Shown piece by piece: positions 23,379 through 31,389 of a stretch of DNA of 39,451 nucleotides. The first letter of the stretch is position 1; each line of letters starts with the position of its first letter. A model generated the notes under the pieces. It worked only from the letters and a program-made list of their open reading frames with translations, made no database searches and had not been told where the DNA came from. The stretch is from CAZQYB01 sp964582985 (GTDB lineage: Bacteria > Planctomycetota > Phycisphaerae > Sedimentisphaerales > Anaerobacaceae), in assembly GCA_964582985.1 (NCBI GenBank), contig CAZOUM010000026.1:1-39451 (forward strand), in the 5' to 3' direction. The translations under genes were made by a program, and so were the position numbers.

Positions 23379-24155
23379 ATGCCCTATACAGCGGTAGCTA
23401 TACCTTACACAGCCATAACCATAATTTTCATCGTGCTTGCGACCGGGGTCGGTGCCTTTGTCAGGAGAAGAACCAGGGATAAATGCCTGAAAGACTTCCG
23501 CGGTAATATGGTGACGCTCGAAAACACGGCCGGCAAAACAATCTGGGGCAGGTTGAACGTGCAAAGTACCGGCCTCGAATTCGTTTATTCCACCAGGCAC
23601 AAAGACAAAAAAGGACACGATGAGACCAGCTACATTCTATACAAACACGAGTATCCCAACATCGCGGCCTTGGTACGATATCACGACCAGTTAAGTGAAA
23701 CCAACAAGAAAGCGAGGGAGAAAGAATTGGAAAGAACGTACCATCCAACATTCTTGAGAAGGCTCAAGAGAAAAATACAAAATGTGTTCAAAACCGTAAG
23801 AGACTCTGTGATGGAGGTTGTGAACCTGTTAATAAGTCAGGCCAAGAAGGCCACTCCTGCCGGGACGATGCTCACTTCTCAGGACAAATATGTCTCCCGG
23901 ATGAAGCAGGAATTAATGGGCTCGGTGGGGACTTCTTATGAGCCTTTGTTGGAAAGATATATCGGCCGGAAGGTCGTACTTGAGCTCATCAAAGGCGACA
24001 AGATATTTGAGCGCTCAGGTGTGTTGAAGGACTACACAGCAGAGTTTATCGAAATTATGGACATCGATTATAAAGCGCAAGAAGGCGAACCGGCGAGAAA
24101 GGCAGATATTGTCGTTTTTCGCAAATACGGCTTGGTTCGGCATCTCGGAGAATAG
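23379..24155 (+). CDS. Conserved membrane protein of unknown function
   Basis: The 258-residue product has one N-terminal membrane helix (about 9-28: PYTAITIIFIVLATGVGAFV) followed by a basic segment (RRRTRDKC), which predicts the rest to be cytoplasmic. The body begins with a small beta domain (DFRGNMVTLENTAGKTIWGR) and ends with a second similar one (YIGRKVVLELIKGDKIFERS, then GVLKDYTAEFIEIMDI), which looks like a repeat of a small barrel around a helical centre. GGAG lies upstream of ATG 23379. No family is recognised. A 148-base gap separates it from the sigma operon. Confidence 0.7.
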   Translation: MPYTAVAIPYTAITIIFIVLATGVGAFVRRRTRDKCLKDFRGNMVTLENTAGKTIWGRLNVQSTGLEFVYSTRHKDKKGHDETSYILYKHEYPNIAALVRYHDQLSETNKKAREKELERTYHPTFLRRLKRKIQNVFKTVRDSVMEVVNLLISQAKKATPAGTMLTSQDKYVSRMKQELMGSVGTSYEPLLERYIGRKVVLELIKGDKIFERSGVLKDYTAEFIEIMDIDYKAQEGEPARKADIVVFRKYGLVRHLGE

Positions 24156-24256
24156 CTCCTGGCAAAAAATGCTGAATATGGGACGTTCTCCGGCAAAACC
24201 AGCGTAGATTAAAAGCGACGCGTCCGCTTGTCCGATGGAAAAAGGGGAACCAACTC

Positions 24257-24285
24257 TTGCATACATTTGTCAAAATGTATAGAAT
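24257..24285 (+). promoter_or_regulatory. Promoter with palindromic operator before the lipoprotein gene
   Basis: TTGCAT (24257-24262) and TAGAAT (24280-24285) are separated by exactly 17 bases. A perfect inverted repeat, ATACATTT-gtca-AAATGTAT (24261-24280), fills the spacer between them. Binding of a dimeric regulator here would block initiation. The expected transcript has a leader of about 60 bases. Confidence 0.65.
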
Positions 24286-24350
24286 ATTGCGCAAAAGTGC
24301 CGTACGTTGGCAGCGTAAATCACGTTTAGGCAATTTTTAAGGAGATTGTT

Positions 24351-25013
24351 ATGGTCACAAGAAAGTATGTAAGAATTGTAATCTTGCTTGCCTGCGGAAT
24401 TGCTTTGGTCCTGGCAGCCAGCGGCTGCAAGAAGAAAGGCGAGGAAGCGAAAGAAAAAGGACCAACGGAGGGGCCGACTGTGGAGAAGGGACCGACTGTG
24501 GAGAAGGGACCGACCGTTGACCCACTGGTAGAGAAGGGAATTGCTGAGCGTACTGGAAAAACTTTTGTGATTGAGCCCATGGTAGGTATCGGCAAGGTCA
24601 GCTTTGGTATGACGGTCGAAGAAATGAAGAAGATTCTCGCCGAGCCACAGAGAACGAGAGGCCCTGTCCACGAATATCGCGATTCCGGCTTTGCTATCTT
24701 CACCATAAAAGATAATACTGTTACGATGATAGTGTGCGGTGATAGACACCGCGCGGATTCCCCATTGGTGAAAGACTGCAGGTGTCGGACCAAAAAAGGT
24801 ATCCGTATGGGTTCAAGCAAGAAAGACATCATAAAAGCTTACGGCGAGCCTTCTTCGGCGCAGCCGACGCGCGACAATGCTGTTATGCTCAGCTATGACC
24901 AGCTTAACTCGGACTTTATGCTGAGGGACGACAAAGTCACTTATATGGTGTTCAGAGCCGAGACGTTTAGATTGCCAAGAATGCCGATGCCGAGGAACAG
25001 ACAAAGACAGTAG
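24351..25013 (+). CDS. Lipoprotein with short tandem repeat and SmpA/OmlA-like domain
   Basis: The 220-residue product has a lipoprotein signal (MVTRKYVRIVILLACGIALV with lipobox LAASGC), so it is predicted to be membrane-anchored outside the cytoplasm. Residues about 42-60 hold a six-residue repeat, GPTVEK, encoded by near-identical 18-base units. The rest has two segments of the form VSFGMTVEEMKKILAEPQ and IRMGSSKKDIIKAYGEPS. These resemble the two halves of small outer-membrane-type domains that test similarity to SmpA/OmlA. AAGGAG precedes the ATG. Its role is unknown. Confidence 0.75.
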   Translation: MVTRKYVRIVILLACGIALVLAASGCKKKGEEAKEKGPTEGPTVEKGPTVEKGPTVDPLVEKGIAERTGKTFVIEPMVGIGKVSFGMTVEEMKKILAEPQRTRGPVHEYRDSGFAIFTIKDNTVTMIVCGDRHRADSPLVKDCRCRTKKGIRMGSSKKDIIKAYGEPSSAQPTRDNAVMLSYDQLNSDFMLRDDKVTYMVFRAETFRLPRMPMPRNRQRQ

Positions 25014-25168
25014 CGCTCAAAATAAAATTCCGGATATATCGGCCGGGCTGACATGCAGACCGAAGCCCGCGAAGCCGGCAATGATACCCGAACAATGTGA
25101 CCATAAAAGGGGAGGTGAAAAACCTGCAGTTGAAAGTCGCACTATGGCCACCGTGAGGTAACGAACGT

Positions 25169-26575
25169 ATGCAAATAAGATTAAGGTTTTTAGGTGCGGC
25201 TCAGAATGTTACCGGTTCTCGACATCTGCTTGAAGTTAACGGTGCCAGGATTCTTGTGGACTGCGGACTCTATCAGGAACGCCAGTTCAGGTCAAGAAAC
25301 TGGGACCCACTTCCAATACAAGCCGAGAGTATAAACGCCGTGCTTCTAACTCATGCCCATTTAGACCACTGCGGCTTTTTGCCGAAGCTGGTTCGCGAGG
25401 GATTTAAAGGCAGGATATACTGTAACGCCGCCACCGCGGAGATTGCCAAGATTATATTGTTGGATGCCGCGCACCTTCAGGAGGAAGACGCCGAGTATAA
25501 GCGCAGAAGGCACGAACGAGAAGGTCGGAAAGGGCCGTATCCGGAAGTGCCGCTTTATACCACCGCTGATGCCGAGGCCTGCTTCCCTCTTTTCTCGCCC
25601 GTGAAATACAGAAAAGCAGTACAGCTTGGAAATGGGGTGGAAGCGACTTTCTACGATGCCGGTCATATCCTTGGCTCTTCCATAATAAGGGCCAAGGTAC
25701 GCCAGGACGGACAGGAAAGGATTATTTTGTTCTCCGGTGACATCGGCCGGCCTGACAGACCTATCGTATGCGACCCTACCGTTTTTGGCAGGGCTGACTA
25801 TGTTCTCATAGAGTCTACCTACGGCGATAGAGTGCATAAGGATACCGAGGACATAAAGAAGTTAATTGGTAAGGTGATAAATTCCACAAAGAAAGCCGGC
25901 GGTAATATTATCGTTCCGAGCTTCGCACTTGAACGGTCGCAGGAGGTCTTATATTACATAAATGAATTACTACTCGAAAATACTGTACCCCGCCTGATGG
26001 TTTTCTTAGACAGCCCGATGGCTGCAAAGGTTACTGAAGTCTTTCAACACCACCCAGAGTTGTTTGACGAGGAGATGACCGAATTTATCAAACAACACGA
26101 ATCGCCCTTTAATCTGCCCGGCTTGAAAGTGGTCGGCTCTGCCGAGGAGTCAAAGGCAATCAACCATATAAGGGGAACGGTTATGGTCATAGCCGGTTCC
26201 GGCATGTGCACCGGCGGCAGAATAAAGCATCATCTGGTCAACAATATTACCCGGCCGCAAAGCACAATAATGTTCGTCGGATACCAGGCACTTGGTACCC
26301 TGGGCAGACAAATCGTTGACGGTGCGAAAAAAGTCAGGATACTCGGCCAAAAGTATAAGGTCAAAGCGAAAGTCGTGCGGGTACACGGCTTTTCTGCTCA
26401 CGCCGACAGGGATGAACTGCTTGACTGGTTAAGAGAATTGGATGCCGCTCCCAGAAGGGTCTTTGTCGTGCACGGCGAAGCCGATAGCGCAAAGGCCTTT
26501 GGCAATTACGTCCGCGAGAAAACAGGCTGGCAGGTGAATGTCCCGGCCTATCAAGATGAAGCGCTCCTCGATTAG
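25169..26575 (+). CDS. Beta-CASP metallo-beta-lactamase ribonuclease
   Basis: The 468-residue protein is of the CPSF73/Ysh1-like beta-CASP group that cuts RNA. The metallo-beta-lactamase signature H62-A-H64-L-D66-H67 is followed by DAGHILGSS and FSGDIGRP. The beta-CASP part has SFALERSQEVLYYI and SGMCTGGRIKHHL, and the C-terminus has GFSAHADRDEL and VVHGE. All metal ligands appear intact. Processing or decay of mRNA is the expected role. GAGGTAA precedes ATG 25169. Length is normal for the short bacterial members that lack a KH domain. Confidence 0.93.
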   Translation: MQIRLRFLGAAQNVTGSRHLLEVNGARILVDCGLYQERQFRSRNWDPLPIQAESINAVLLTHAHLDHCGFLPKLVREGFKGRIYCNAATAEIAKIILLDAAHLQEEDAEYKRRRHEREGRKGPYPEVPLYTTADAEACFPLFSPVKYRKAVQLGNGVEATFYDAGHILGSSIIRAKVRQDGQERIILFSGDIGRPDRPIVCDPTVFGRADYVLIESTYGDRVHKDTEDIKKLIGKVINSTKKAGGNIIVPSFALERSQEVLYYINELLLENTVPRLMVFLDSPMAAKVTEVFQHHPELFDEEMTEFIKQHESPFNLPGLKVVGSAEESKAINHIRGTVMVIAGSGMCTGGRIKHHLVNNITRPQSTIMFVGYQALGTLGRQIVDGAKKVRILGQKYKVKAKVVRVHGFSAHADRDELLDWLRELDAAPRRVFVVHGEADSAKAFGNYVREKTGWQVNVPAYQDEALLD

Positions 26576-26606
26576 TCTCCGCGAAGCCCGCGCAGAATGT
26601 GCCGGT

Positions 26607-26678
26607 AAGCCCCACAGTCGCCTTTTTGATAGTCTCTACCAAATGCCATACGTCTATTCCTTTTGCCTAATGGGGCTT
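26607..26678. repeat. Inverted repeat between convergent genes
   Basis: AAGCCCCA (26607-26614) and TGGGGCTT (26671-26678) form perfect inverted arms around 56 bases, between the convergent beta-CASP and transaldolase genes. Without a T-run it is not a standard terminator, but it may protect the 3' ends. Confidence 0.35.
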
Positions 26679-26724
26679 GCGTCTCCTCCGTGACTTCTGC
26701 CGGCTTTCACGGTCTTGTTTGCTT

Positions 26725-28026
26725 CTACTTGGCCAAAACCTGGCGAATCCGGTCGTCCATCGCCTTCTGGTCATTCGTGAAACTGTTCAGACCCGCCAGA
26801 TTCATCAGGCTGTCCAGACCAATCGACCTATCCGCAAGGGCATCGCGCCAGTTCTCAAGTCGCGGAATCTTGCCTTCTGCCGTGCTGGTCGCAATCTGGG
26901 AATCGCTCCAGCGGACCATCACATCGCCGCAGTTATGGTCCTTGAAGAAATCAATGAGGTCATCAGGTGTAAAATTGTCGAGGTTCTCCTTCTCGAGTGC
27001 ATTGACACAGGCGATAAGTTCGTCGTCAATCTCCCAAAGCGTGCCCAACCGTATCGCACGAGGGTCTACGTCTTTATTCAAACCCGGCCTGTAGTCCATA
27101 GTGGTTTTGTCGGTAACTTGGTCCACGTCAATACCCATAGAAAGGAATTCGCCGGCCACCTTCGGCGGTATTGTCATCACATCAATCCCTGCCAAATCGC
27201 GCACCTGTCCTCCCCCGCGAAAGCTGGCGCCTATCTGTTTCGTCGCAGACCCCATCTTACCGGGAAACGCTGTCAGCTTCATTTCGCGCAGTTCTCGAAC
27301 GGCAGCCTGTGAGGCCAGCGTGGCCTTTTCTCCCACATAGGTGCCGTCACCAAGCTCGTTGCTCACCACGAAACTGTTCAGCCGGCCCATAAAGACATTC
27401 ACGTATGCCGGTCGGCCTATTCTCGCAATAACATAGTTCTGACGCCCAGAGAAGCCGAGCGTATGGTTGACGGGAATGCCCTCCGTCGAGACTCTGCGCG
27501 TGGCTAAAAGCCCGGCCGGCGTAAAGGGAATCTTTACGATAAATCGCTCCGGACAGATGGCGTGATAACGCCGGGCATAGTCAACCGCCCGTTCCACATT
27601 GTGGGCGACAGATGTGTGCTCCTCTACAGAAACATAAGCGTCAAACTTCTCCACAAGCCTGAGGGCATGCCACGCGTTGAGAATAAAGGCTATCTCAAGT
27701 ATTCGCTCCTGCTCGCTGAGTTCGGGGTGTTTTGCGAGAATTTGGTTTGCTTCAGGAACGAGCGAGTCGTATCGTCCGGTCTGGACCTCTCTGTTGAGCA
27801 GAGTGTTGTTCGTGGTCAGAGCTGAAAATTCCTGCGTCCATAGCTTTTGTGAATCTTCAATACTGCCGGTATCAAGCCATAACTCGCTGCCGAGTTCACG
27901 AAGACGGTGCCAAAGGGGATTGATTTTGAAACTTTCTTTCAACTGACCAAAACGCGGCGAGAAACCTACTTTCACGAAATCAGAAATTTCGCGGCAAAGG
28001 TCGGATTTGGTTGTTTTTGTGTGCAT
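26725..28026 (-). CDS. tal: Transaldolase family protein (long form)
   Basis: The 433-residue protein belongs to the transaldolase family. The Schiff-base Lys is K165 in FIVKIPFTPAG. Other active-site strings are WLDTG with D52, TTNNTLL with N73/N74, and TKQIGASFR. Transaldolase moves a three-carbon unit in the pentose phosphate pathway. It is longer than the common 220-320 residue forms, with about 100 extra residues at the C-terminus (NFTPDDLIDFFKDH and so on), so the substrate could differ. The start is ATG 28026. A 91-base spacer separates it from tatC upstream. Confidence 0.88.
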   Translation of the reverse strand: MHTKTTKSDLCREISDFVKVGFSPRFGQLKESFKINPLWHRLRELGSELWLDTGSIEDSQKLWTQEFSALTTNNTLLNREVQTGRYDSLVPEANQILAKHPELSEQERILEIAFILNAWHALRLVEKFDAYVSVEEHTSVAHNVERAVDYARRYHAICPERFIVKIPFTPAGLLATRRVSTEGIPVNHTLGFSGRQNYVIARIGRPAYVNVFMGRLNSFVVSNELGDGTYVGEKATLASQAAVRELREMKLTAFPGKMGSATKQIGASFRGGGQVRDLAGIDVMTIPPKVAGEFLSMGIDVDQVTDKTTMDYRPGLNKDVDPRAIRLGTLWEIDDELIACVNALEKENLDNFTPDDLIDFFKDHNCGDVMVRWSDSQIATSTAEGKIPRLENWRDALADRSIGLDSLMNLAGLNSFTNDQKAMDDRIRQVLAK

Positions 28027-28089
28027 AACAATGTTCCCTTCTGCAGTTTTTCAGCTTTTGCCCAATTTTGATATTGGTCGTGAGTGTTT

Positions 28090-28125
28090 AGTCGTGGCTC
28101 GTAATTCGCGGTTCGATTCACGACT
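28090..28125. repeat. Low-complexity hairpin spacer after tatC
   Basis: AGTCGTG (28090-28096) and CACGACT (28119-28125) are perfect inverted arms around TCGTAATTCGCGGTTCG-type sequence. The second arm includes the tatC stop codon region. Composition resembles the 56-219 spacer. Confidence 0.5.
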
Positions 28126-28879
28126 GATTTTTCCTGCGTTTTGTAAAGTGACTCAATAATATCCCCAGCTCAAACAGCAAATACAGCGGAACCGCCAATG
28201 TTATTTGAGAAATTACATCGGGCGGCGTGGCAACGGCCGCCACTATAAAGACGCCAAGCAGAACAAATTTTCTCGACCTTTTTAACGCCTGAATAGAAAC
28301 CAGGCCTGTCCTGTTTAGGAAGAAAATGGCTATCGGCGTTTGAAAGCCAAGACCAAAGACCAGCATTAGCGTGGTTACAAAAGATACATATTTCTGCAGG
28401 GTCCAGTTGGGTTCGACTCCAATGAACCTGCCAAACCCCAGGAAAAAACGCAGGGATATCGGCGCTACTACGCGGAGAAAGAATAAAGCCCCTGCCACGA
28501 ATAACACTGCTGAAAAAGGCACTGCGAGGTTTACATATCGTTTTTCCCTCGGATAAAGCCCGGATACCACGAACATCCATAAATGATAGAAGACCCAGGG
28601 GGACGAAATAATCAGGCCTGAAATCAGCGCTATTTTCATGTACACGACAAAAGGGTCAGCCGGTGCAAGCGCTATCAGAGAGACTTTTTCAGGCACCTTG
28701 CCAAGAGGGTAATAAATGAGTGATTTTATATGCTGAAAGAAGAAAGGAATGAGACAGATAATAACTGCCACCAACATACCGGCCAGTGCAAGCAGCAGCC
28801 GCGCACGCAGTTCCTCAAGGTGGTCGCCCAGACTCATAGTGGTATCGAGGTGGTCTTTTTTCTTCCTGGTTTTGCCCAT
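28118..28879 (-). CDS. tatC: Sec-independent protein translocase TatC
   Basis: The 253-residue protein has the TatC layout: a cytoplasmic N-terminus with SLGDHLEELRARLL and six membrane helices (for example LLLALAGMLVAVIICLIPFF, ISGLIISSPWVFYHLWMFVV, VLFVAGALFFLRVVAPI). The conserved FGLGFQTPIAIFFL helix and late VATPPDVISQ are present. It binds twin-arginine signals and forms the translocase with TatA, encoded 45 bases upstream. Several neighbouring genes encode proteins with twin-arginine signals. Confidence 0.96.
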   Translation of the reverse strand: MGKTRKKKDHLDTTMSLGDHLEELRARLLLALAGMLVAVIICLIPFFFQHIKSLIYYPLGKVPEKVSLIALAPADPFVVYMKIALISGLIISSPWVFYHLWMFVVSGLYPREKRYVNLAVPFSAVLFVAGALFFLRVVAPISLRFFLGFGRFIGVEPNWTLQKYVSFVTTLMLVFGLGFQTPIAIFFLNRTGLVSIQALKRSRKFVLLGVFIVAAVATPPDVISQITLAVPLYLLFELGILLSHFTKRRKNQS

Positions 28880-28924
28880 TTGAATCGGTAAGGTCGAGCC
28901 CGGAAAAGCTCTGAACTTGAGTTG

Positions 28925-29200
28925 TTAGTCTTTTTCGTCTAAGTCGTTCATCCCGGCAGCGCCCTTGGCGTCTTTGACAACGTCATCCTTGATTTGCTTT
29001 GCGTCGTCCACCAATTCATCTTTGCTTTCTTTGGCTTCATTGATGCCTTTCTTGAACTCGGTCATACTTCTGCCTATGTTGCGGGCGACCTCCGGCAGTC
29101 GTCTGCCGAATATCAGCAGGGCAACGACGAGGATAATCAACCATTCGTATCCGCCGGGGATTCCTCCCCAACCCAGGATATATCGCATATGCTCAGTCAT
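28925..29200 (-). CDS. tatA: Twin-arginine translocase subunit TatA
   Basis: The 91-residue protein has one short membrane helix (WLIILVVALLIFGRRLPEVA) with the FGRRLPEVAR hinge, then an amphipathic helix (NIGRSMTEFKKGI) and a charged tail. This is the TatA/E pattern. AGGAG precedes ATG 29200. It is the first gene of the tatA-tatC operon. Confidence 0.94.
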   Translation of the reverse strand: MTEHMRYILGWGGIPGGYEWLIILVVALLIFGRRLPEVARNIGRSMTEFKKGINEAKESKDELVDDAKQIKDDVVKDAKGAAGMNDLDEKD

Positions 29201-29229
29201 TTCAGTCTCCTAAATTTCTTCACCAGGGC

Positions 29230-29259
29230 ATTGTAGCACGACTCACCCTGACTTGTCAA
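29230..29259 (-). promoter_or_regulatory. Promoter of tatA-tatC
   Basis: On the minus strand TTGACA (29254-29259) and TACAAT (29230-29235) are separated by 18 bases, with the -10 box about 30 bases from the tatA start codon. Confidence 0.65.
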
Positions 29260-29287
29260 CGAGAAATCACCGCAGGCAAGCCAAATA

Positions 29288-29316
29288 TTGACAAAGCTGC
29301 CGTCAAAGACTATATT
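29288..29316 (+). promoter_or_regulatory. Promoter of the DUF6599-DUF362-polyferredoxin set
   Basis: TTGACA (29288-29293) and TATATT (29311-29316) are separated by exactly 17 bases on the plus strand, about 50 bases before the first gene. Its -35 lies 28 bases from the divergent tatA -35, so both transcription units share one control region. Confidence 0.7.
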
Positions 29317-29364
29317 GCGTCCGAGTTTTAAGGTCAAGTAAATTATCATTATTGGGGTTGGCCA

Positions 29365-30384
29365 ATGAGTTCGATGCCCGGCCGAGCAAAACGGCTTGAA
29401 TCCGCTGTAAGCGTCTGTTTATTGGCGGTTCTCTTTCTCATCGGCCTTGGGGTCCTCATAAAGCAGTCCCGCGTAGATATGAGCCGGTTTGGAATGGAGG
29501 CAGCCGCTGTGCCGGAATCCGAAATTCTTGCCGACTTAGGCCCTCTAACTCCTGCTGGTTTCCTGACACTTTCGAAAACTGAAATCTACGATGCCGCAAA
29601 TCTTTACGAGAAAATCAACGGCAAGGCTGCCCTTTATCTCGATTCAGGATTTAAAAAACTGCTTACTCAACGGTTTGCAAACAAAAACGACAGTAATCTT
29701 TGGATGGAGCTTTTCGTTTATGATATGGACAATATCGCAAACGCATTCTCAGCTTATAGTACGCAGAAAAGACCGGATGTAGAGACGCTCTCGTTTGCAT
29801 ACCCGAGATTTCATTACAGGACCGGCAACGGATTGTATTTCGTGCATGGAAAATATTATGTTGAGGAGGTAGGTTCCTCCAAGTCAACAAAATTGCTCAG
29901 AGCAATGGTAGAAATCGCCCAAAAAATCAGCAGTGCCTTGGCACCTGATGATGATACCAGGACGTTTGAAGCTAAAATGACGCTGCTGCCCAAAGAGAAT
30001 ATTGTGCCGGGCAGCATCAAACTGTATCTGGCAAGTACCTTTGGGTATGAAGGATTGACTGATACTTTTACGGCCAAGTACAGGTGTGGCGATGAAGCTG
30101 TCACCGCATTTTTGAGCAGGCGGGCCAACGCCAAAGAAGCCCGAACGATTGCCGAAAGCTATTATCAATTCTTAATAGATTGCGGCGGAGTAGAAAAAAC
30201 CGTTCCACTGGCGGGAAAGCTTCCCGGCAGGGTAATTGATGTCTACGGAACTACGGAAATTGTGTTTGCGATAGGCCCGTTCGTCGCCGGCGTTCACGAA
30301 GCCGAAAGTTATGAATGTGCCATCGAAGTAGCGAGCTTGCTACTCCGCAAATTAGTTGACGAGTCAACAGCAGTTATAAAATGA
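29365..30384 (+). CDS. Membrane-anchored DUF6599-like protein
   Basis: The 339-residue protein has one N-terminal membrane helix (VSVCLLAVLFLIGLGVLI), and the rest is predicted to be outside the cytoplasm. The string IYDAANLYEKINGKAALYLD resembles the start of the DUF6599 family; the assignment is from memory of the family and needs a profile search. No catalytic motif is visible. It overlaps the next gene by four bases (ATGA), so the two are translationally coupled, and the set continues with a DUF362 protein and a polyferredoxin. A role with exported redox enzymes is inferred from context only. Confidence 0.75.
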   Translation: MSSMPGRAKRLESAVSVCLLAVLFLIGLGVLIKQSRVDMSRFGMEAAAVPESEILADLGPLTPAGFLTLSKTEIYDAANLYEKINGKAALYLDSGFKKLLTQRFANKNDSNLWMELFVYDMDNIANAFSAYSTQKRPDVETLSFAYPRFHYRTGNGLYFVHGKYYVEEVGSSKSTKLLRAMVEIAQKISSALAPDDDTRTFEAKMTLLPKENIVPGSIKLYLASTFGYEGLTDTFTAKYRCGDEAVTAFLSRRANAKEARTIAESYYQFLIDCGGVEKTVPLAGKLPGRVIDVYGTTEIVFAIGPFVAGVHEAESYECAIEVASLLLRKLVDESTAVIK

Positions 30385-31379
30385 ACAAACAAGCAGGTAA
30401 CAAATACAGACGAAGGGATTTCTTGGGACGCGTGGCCAAAGCGGGAATCTCGGTTGCCGCGGCGGGTACTGTTTCGTATTTGCTTTATGATGGCACCGGC
30501 CCAAAGCCGGGCACTGAGCCTGCAGAGCTCGTGACACTACCCTATTTTTCGTTGCCGCATCGAGCCGGCCAGACAATAAGCATTGTAGAAGGAGCGAACA
30601 GGGTAAAAAACGTTAACAAGGCGATAGAATTGCTCGGCGGTATAGAAAGGTTTGTCAAGCCGGGTGAGACAGTCGTGATAAAACCAAATGTCGCATTTGC
30701 ATCGCCGCCAATCTTAGGGGCAACGACACGCCCTGAACTGGTGGCGGAAGTAGTTAGATTGTGCTTGACCAGAGGTGGGGCAAAGAAAGTTATCGTAACC
30801 GACAATCCTATCAACGACCCTGCAAGCTGCTTTACACTAAGCGGTATAGCCAAAGCAGTAAGCCAGGCCGGCGCTAAAGTTGTATTGCCGAGAGCCCGCT
30901 CTTTCAAGCACACTACACTGGCCGGAGGCAAGCTTATCAAGAATTGGCCTATCTTCTACGGGCCGCTCAAAAACGTGGACAAGCTGATTGGCATCGCTCC
31001 CATTAAAAACCATCACAGGGCCGGCGCTTCAATGGCAATGAAGAATTGGTACGGGCTTTTGGGCGGACGACGCAACATATTTCATCAGGATATTAACACC
31101 ATCATCACCGAGCTGGCAATGATGGTAAAGCCGACATTAGTTATACTTGACGGCACAGAAGTTATGATGACTAACGGCCCAACCGGCGGCTCGGTTTCGG
31201 ATTTAAGGCGAGCAGATACTTTGATTGCAAGCTGCGACCAGGTCGCCGCCGATTCCTTTGCCTGCACGCTCCTGGACCTCAAGCCCTCGGATTTGCCTTA
31301 TCTTGCCAAGGCCGAGAAAGCCGGTGTTGGAACAACCAATTATGAGTCACTGAAACCAATTATTGCCGCGGTGAGTTGA
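30381..31379 (+). CDS. Tat-exported DUF362 protein
   Basis: The 332-residue protein starts with a twin-arginine signal (RRRDFLGRVAKAGISVAAAG), so it is expected to cross the membrane folded. The body matches DUF362: VKPGETVVIKPNVAFASPP, VVRLCLTRGGAKKVIVTDNP, PIKNHHRAGASMAMKNWYGL and GPTGGSVSDLRRADTLIAS. DUF362 proteins often accompany Fe-S oxidoreductases, but their reaction is not settled. The start overlaps the DUF6599-like stop. A polyferredoxin gene follows after 10 bases. Confidence 0.88.
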   Translation: MNKQAGNKYRRRDFLGRVAKAGISVAAAGTVSYLLYDGTGPKPGTEPAELVTLPYFSLPHRAGQTISIVEGANRVKNVNKAIELLGGIERFVKPGETVVIKPNVAFASPPILGATTRPELVAEVVRLCLTRGGAKKVIVTDNPINDPASCFTLSGIAKAVSQAGAKVVLPRARSFKHTTLAGGKLIKNWPIFYGPLKNVDKLIGIAPIKNHHRAGASMAMKNWYGLLGGRRNIFHQDINTIITELAMMVKPTLVILDGTEVMMTNGPTGGSVSDLRRADTLIASCDQVAADSFACTLLDLKPSDLPYLAKAEKAGVGTTNYESLKPIIAAVS

Positions 31380-31389
31380 AAGTGAAATT

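Noticed and set aside
26607..26678. Possible bidirectional terminator between convergent genes
   Set aside because: The arms are 56 bases apart and no T-run follows on either strand, so I list it only as an inverted repeat.
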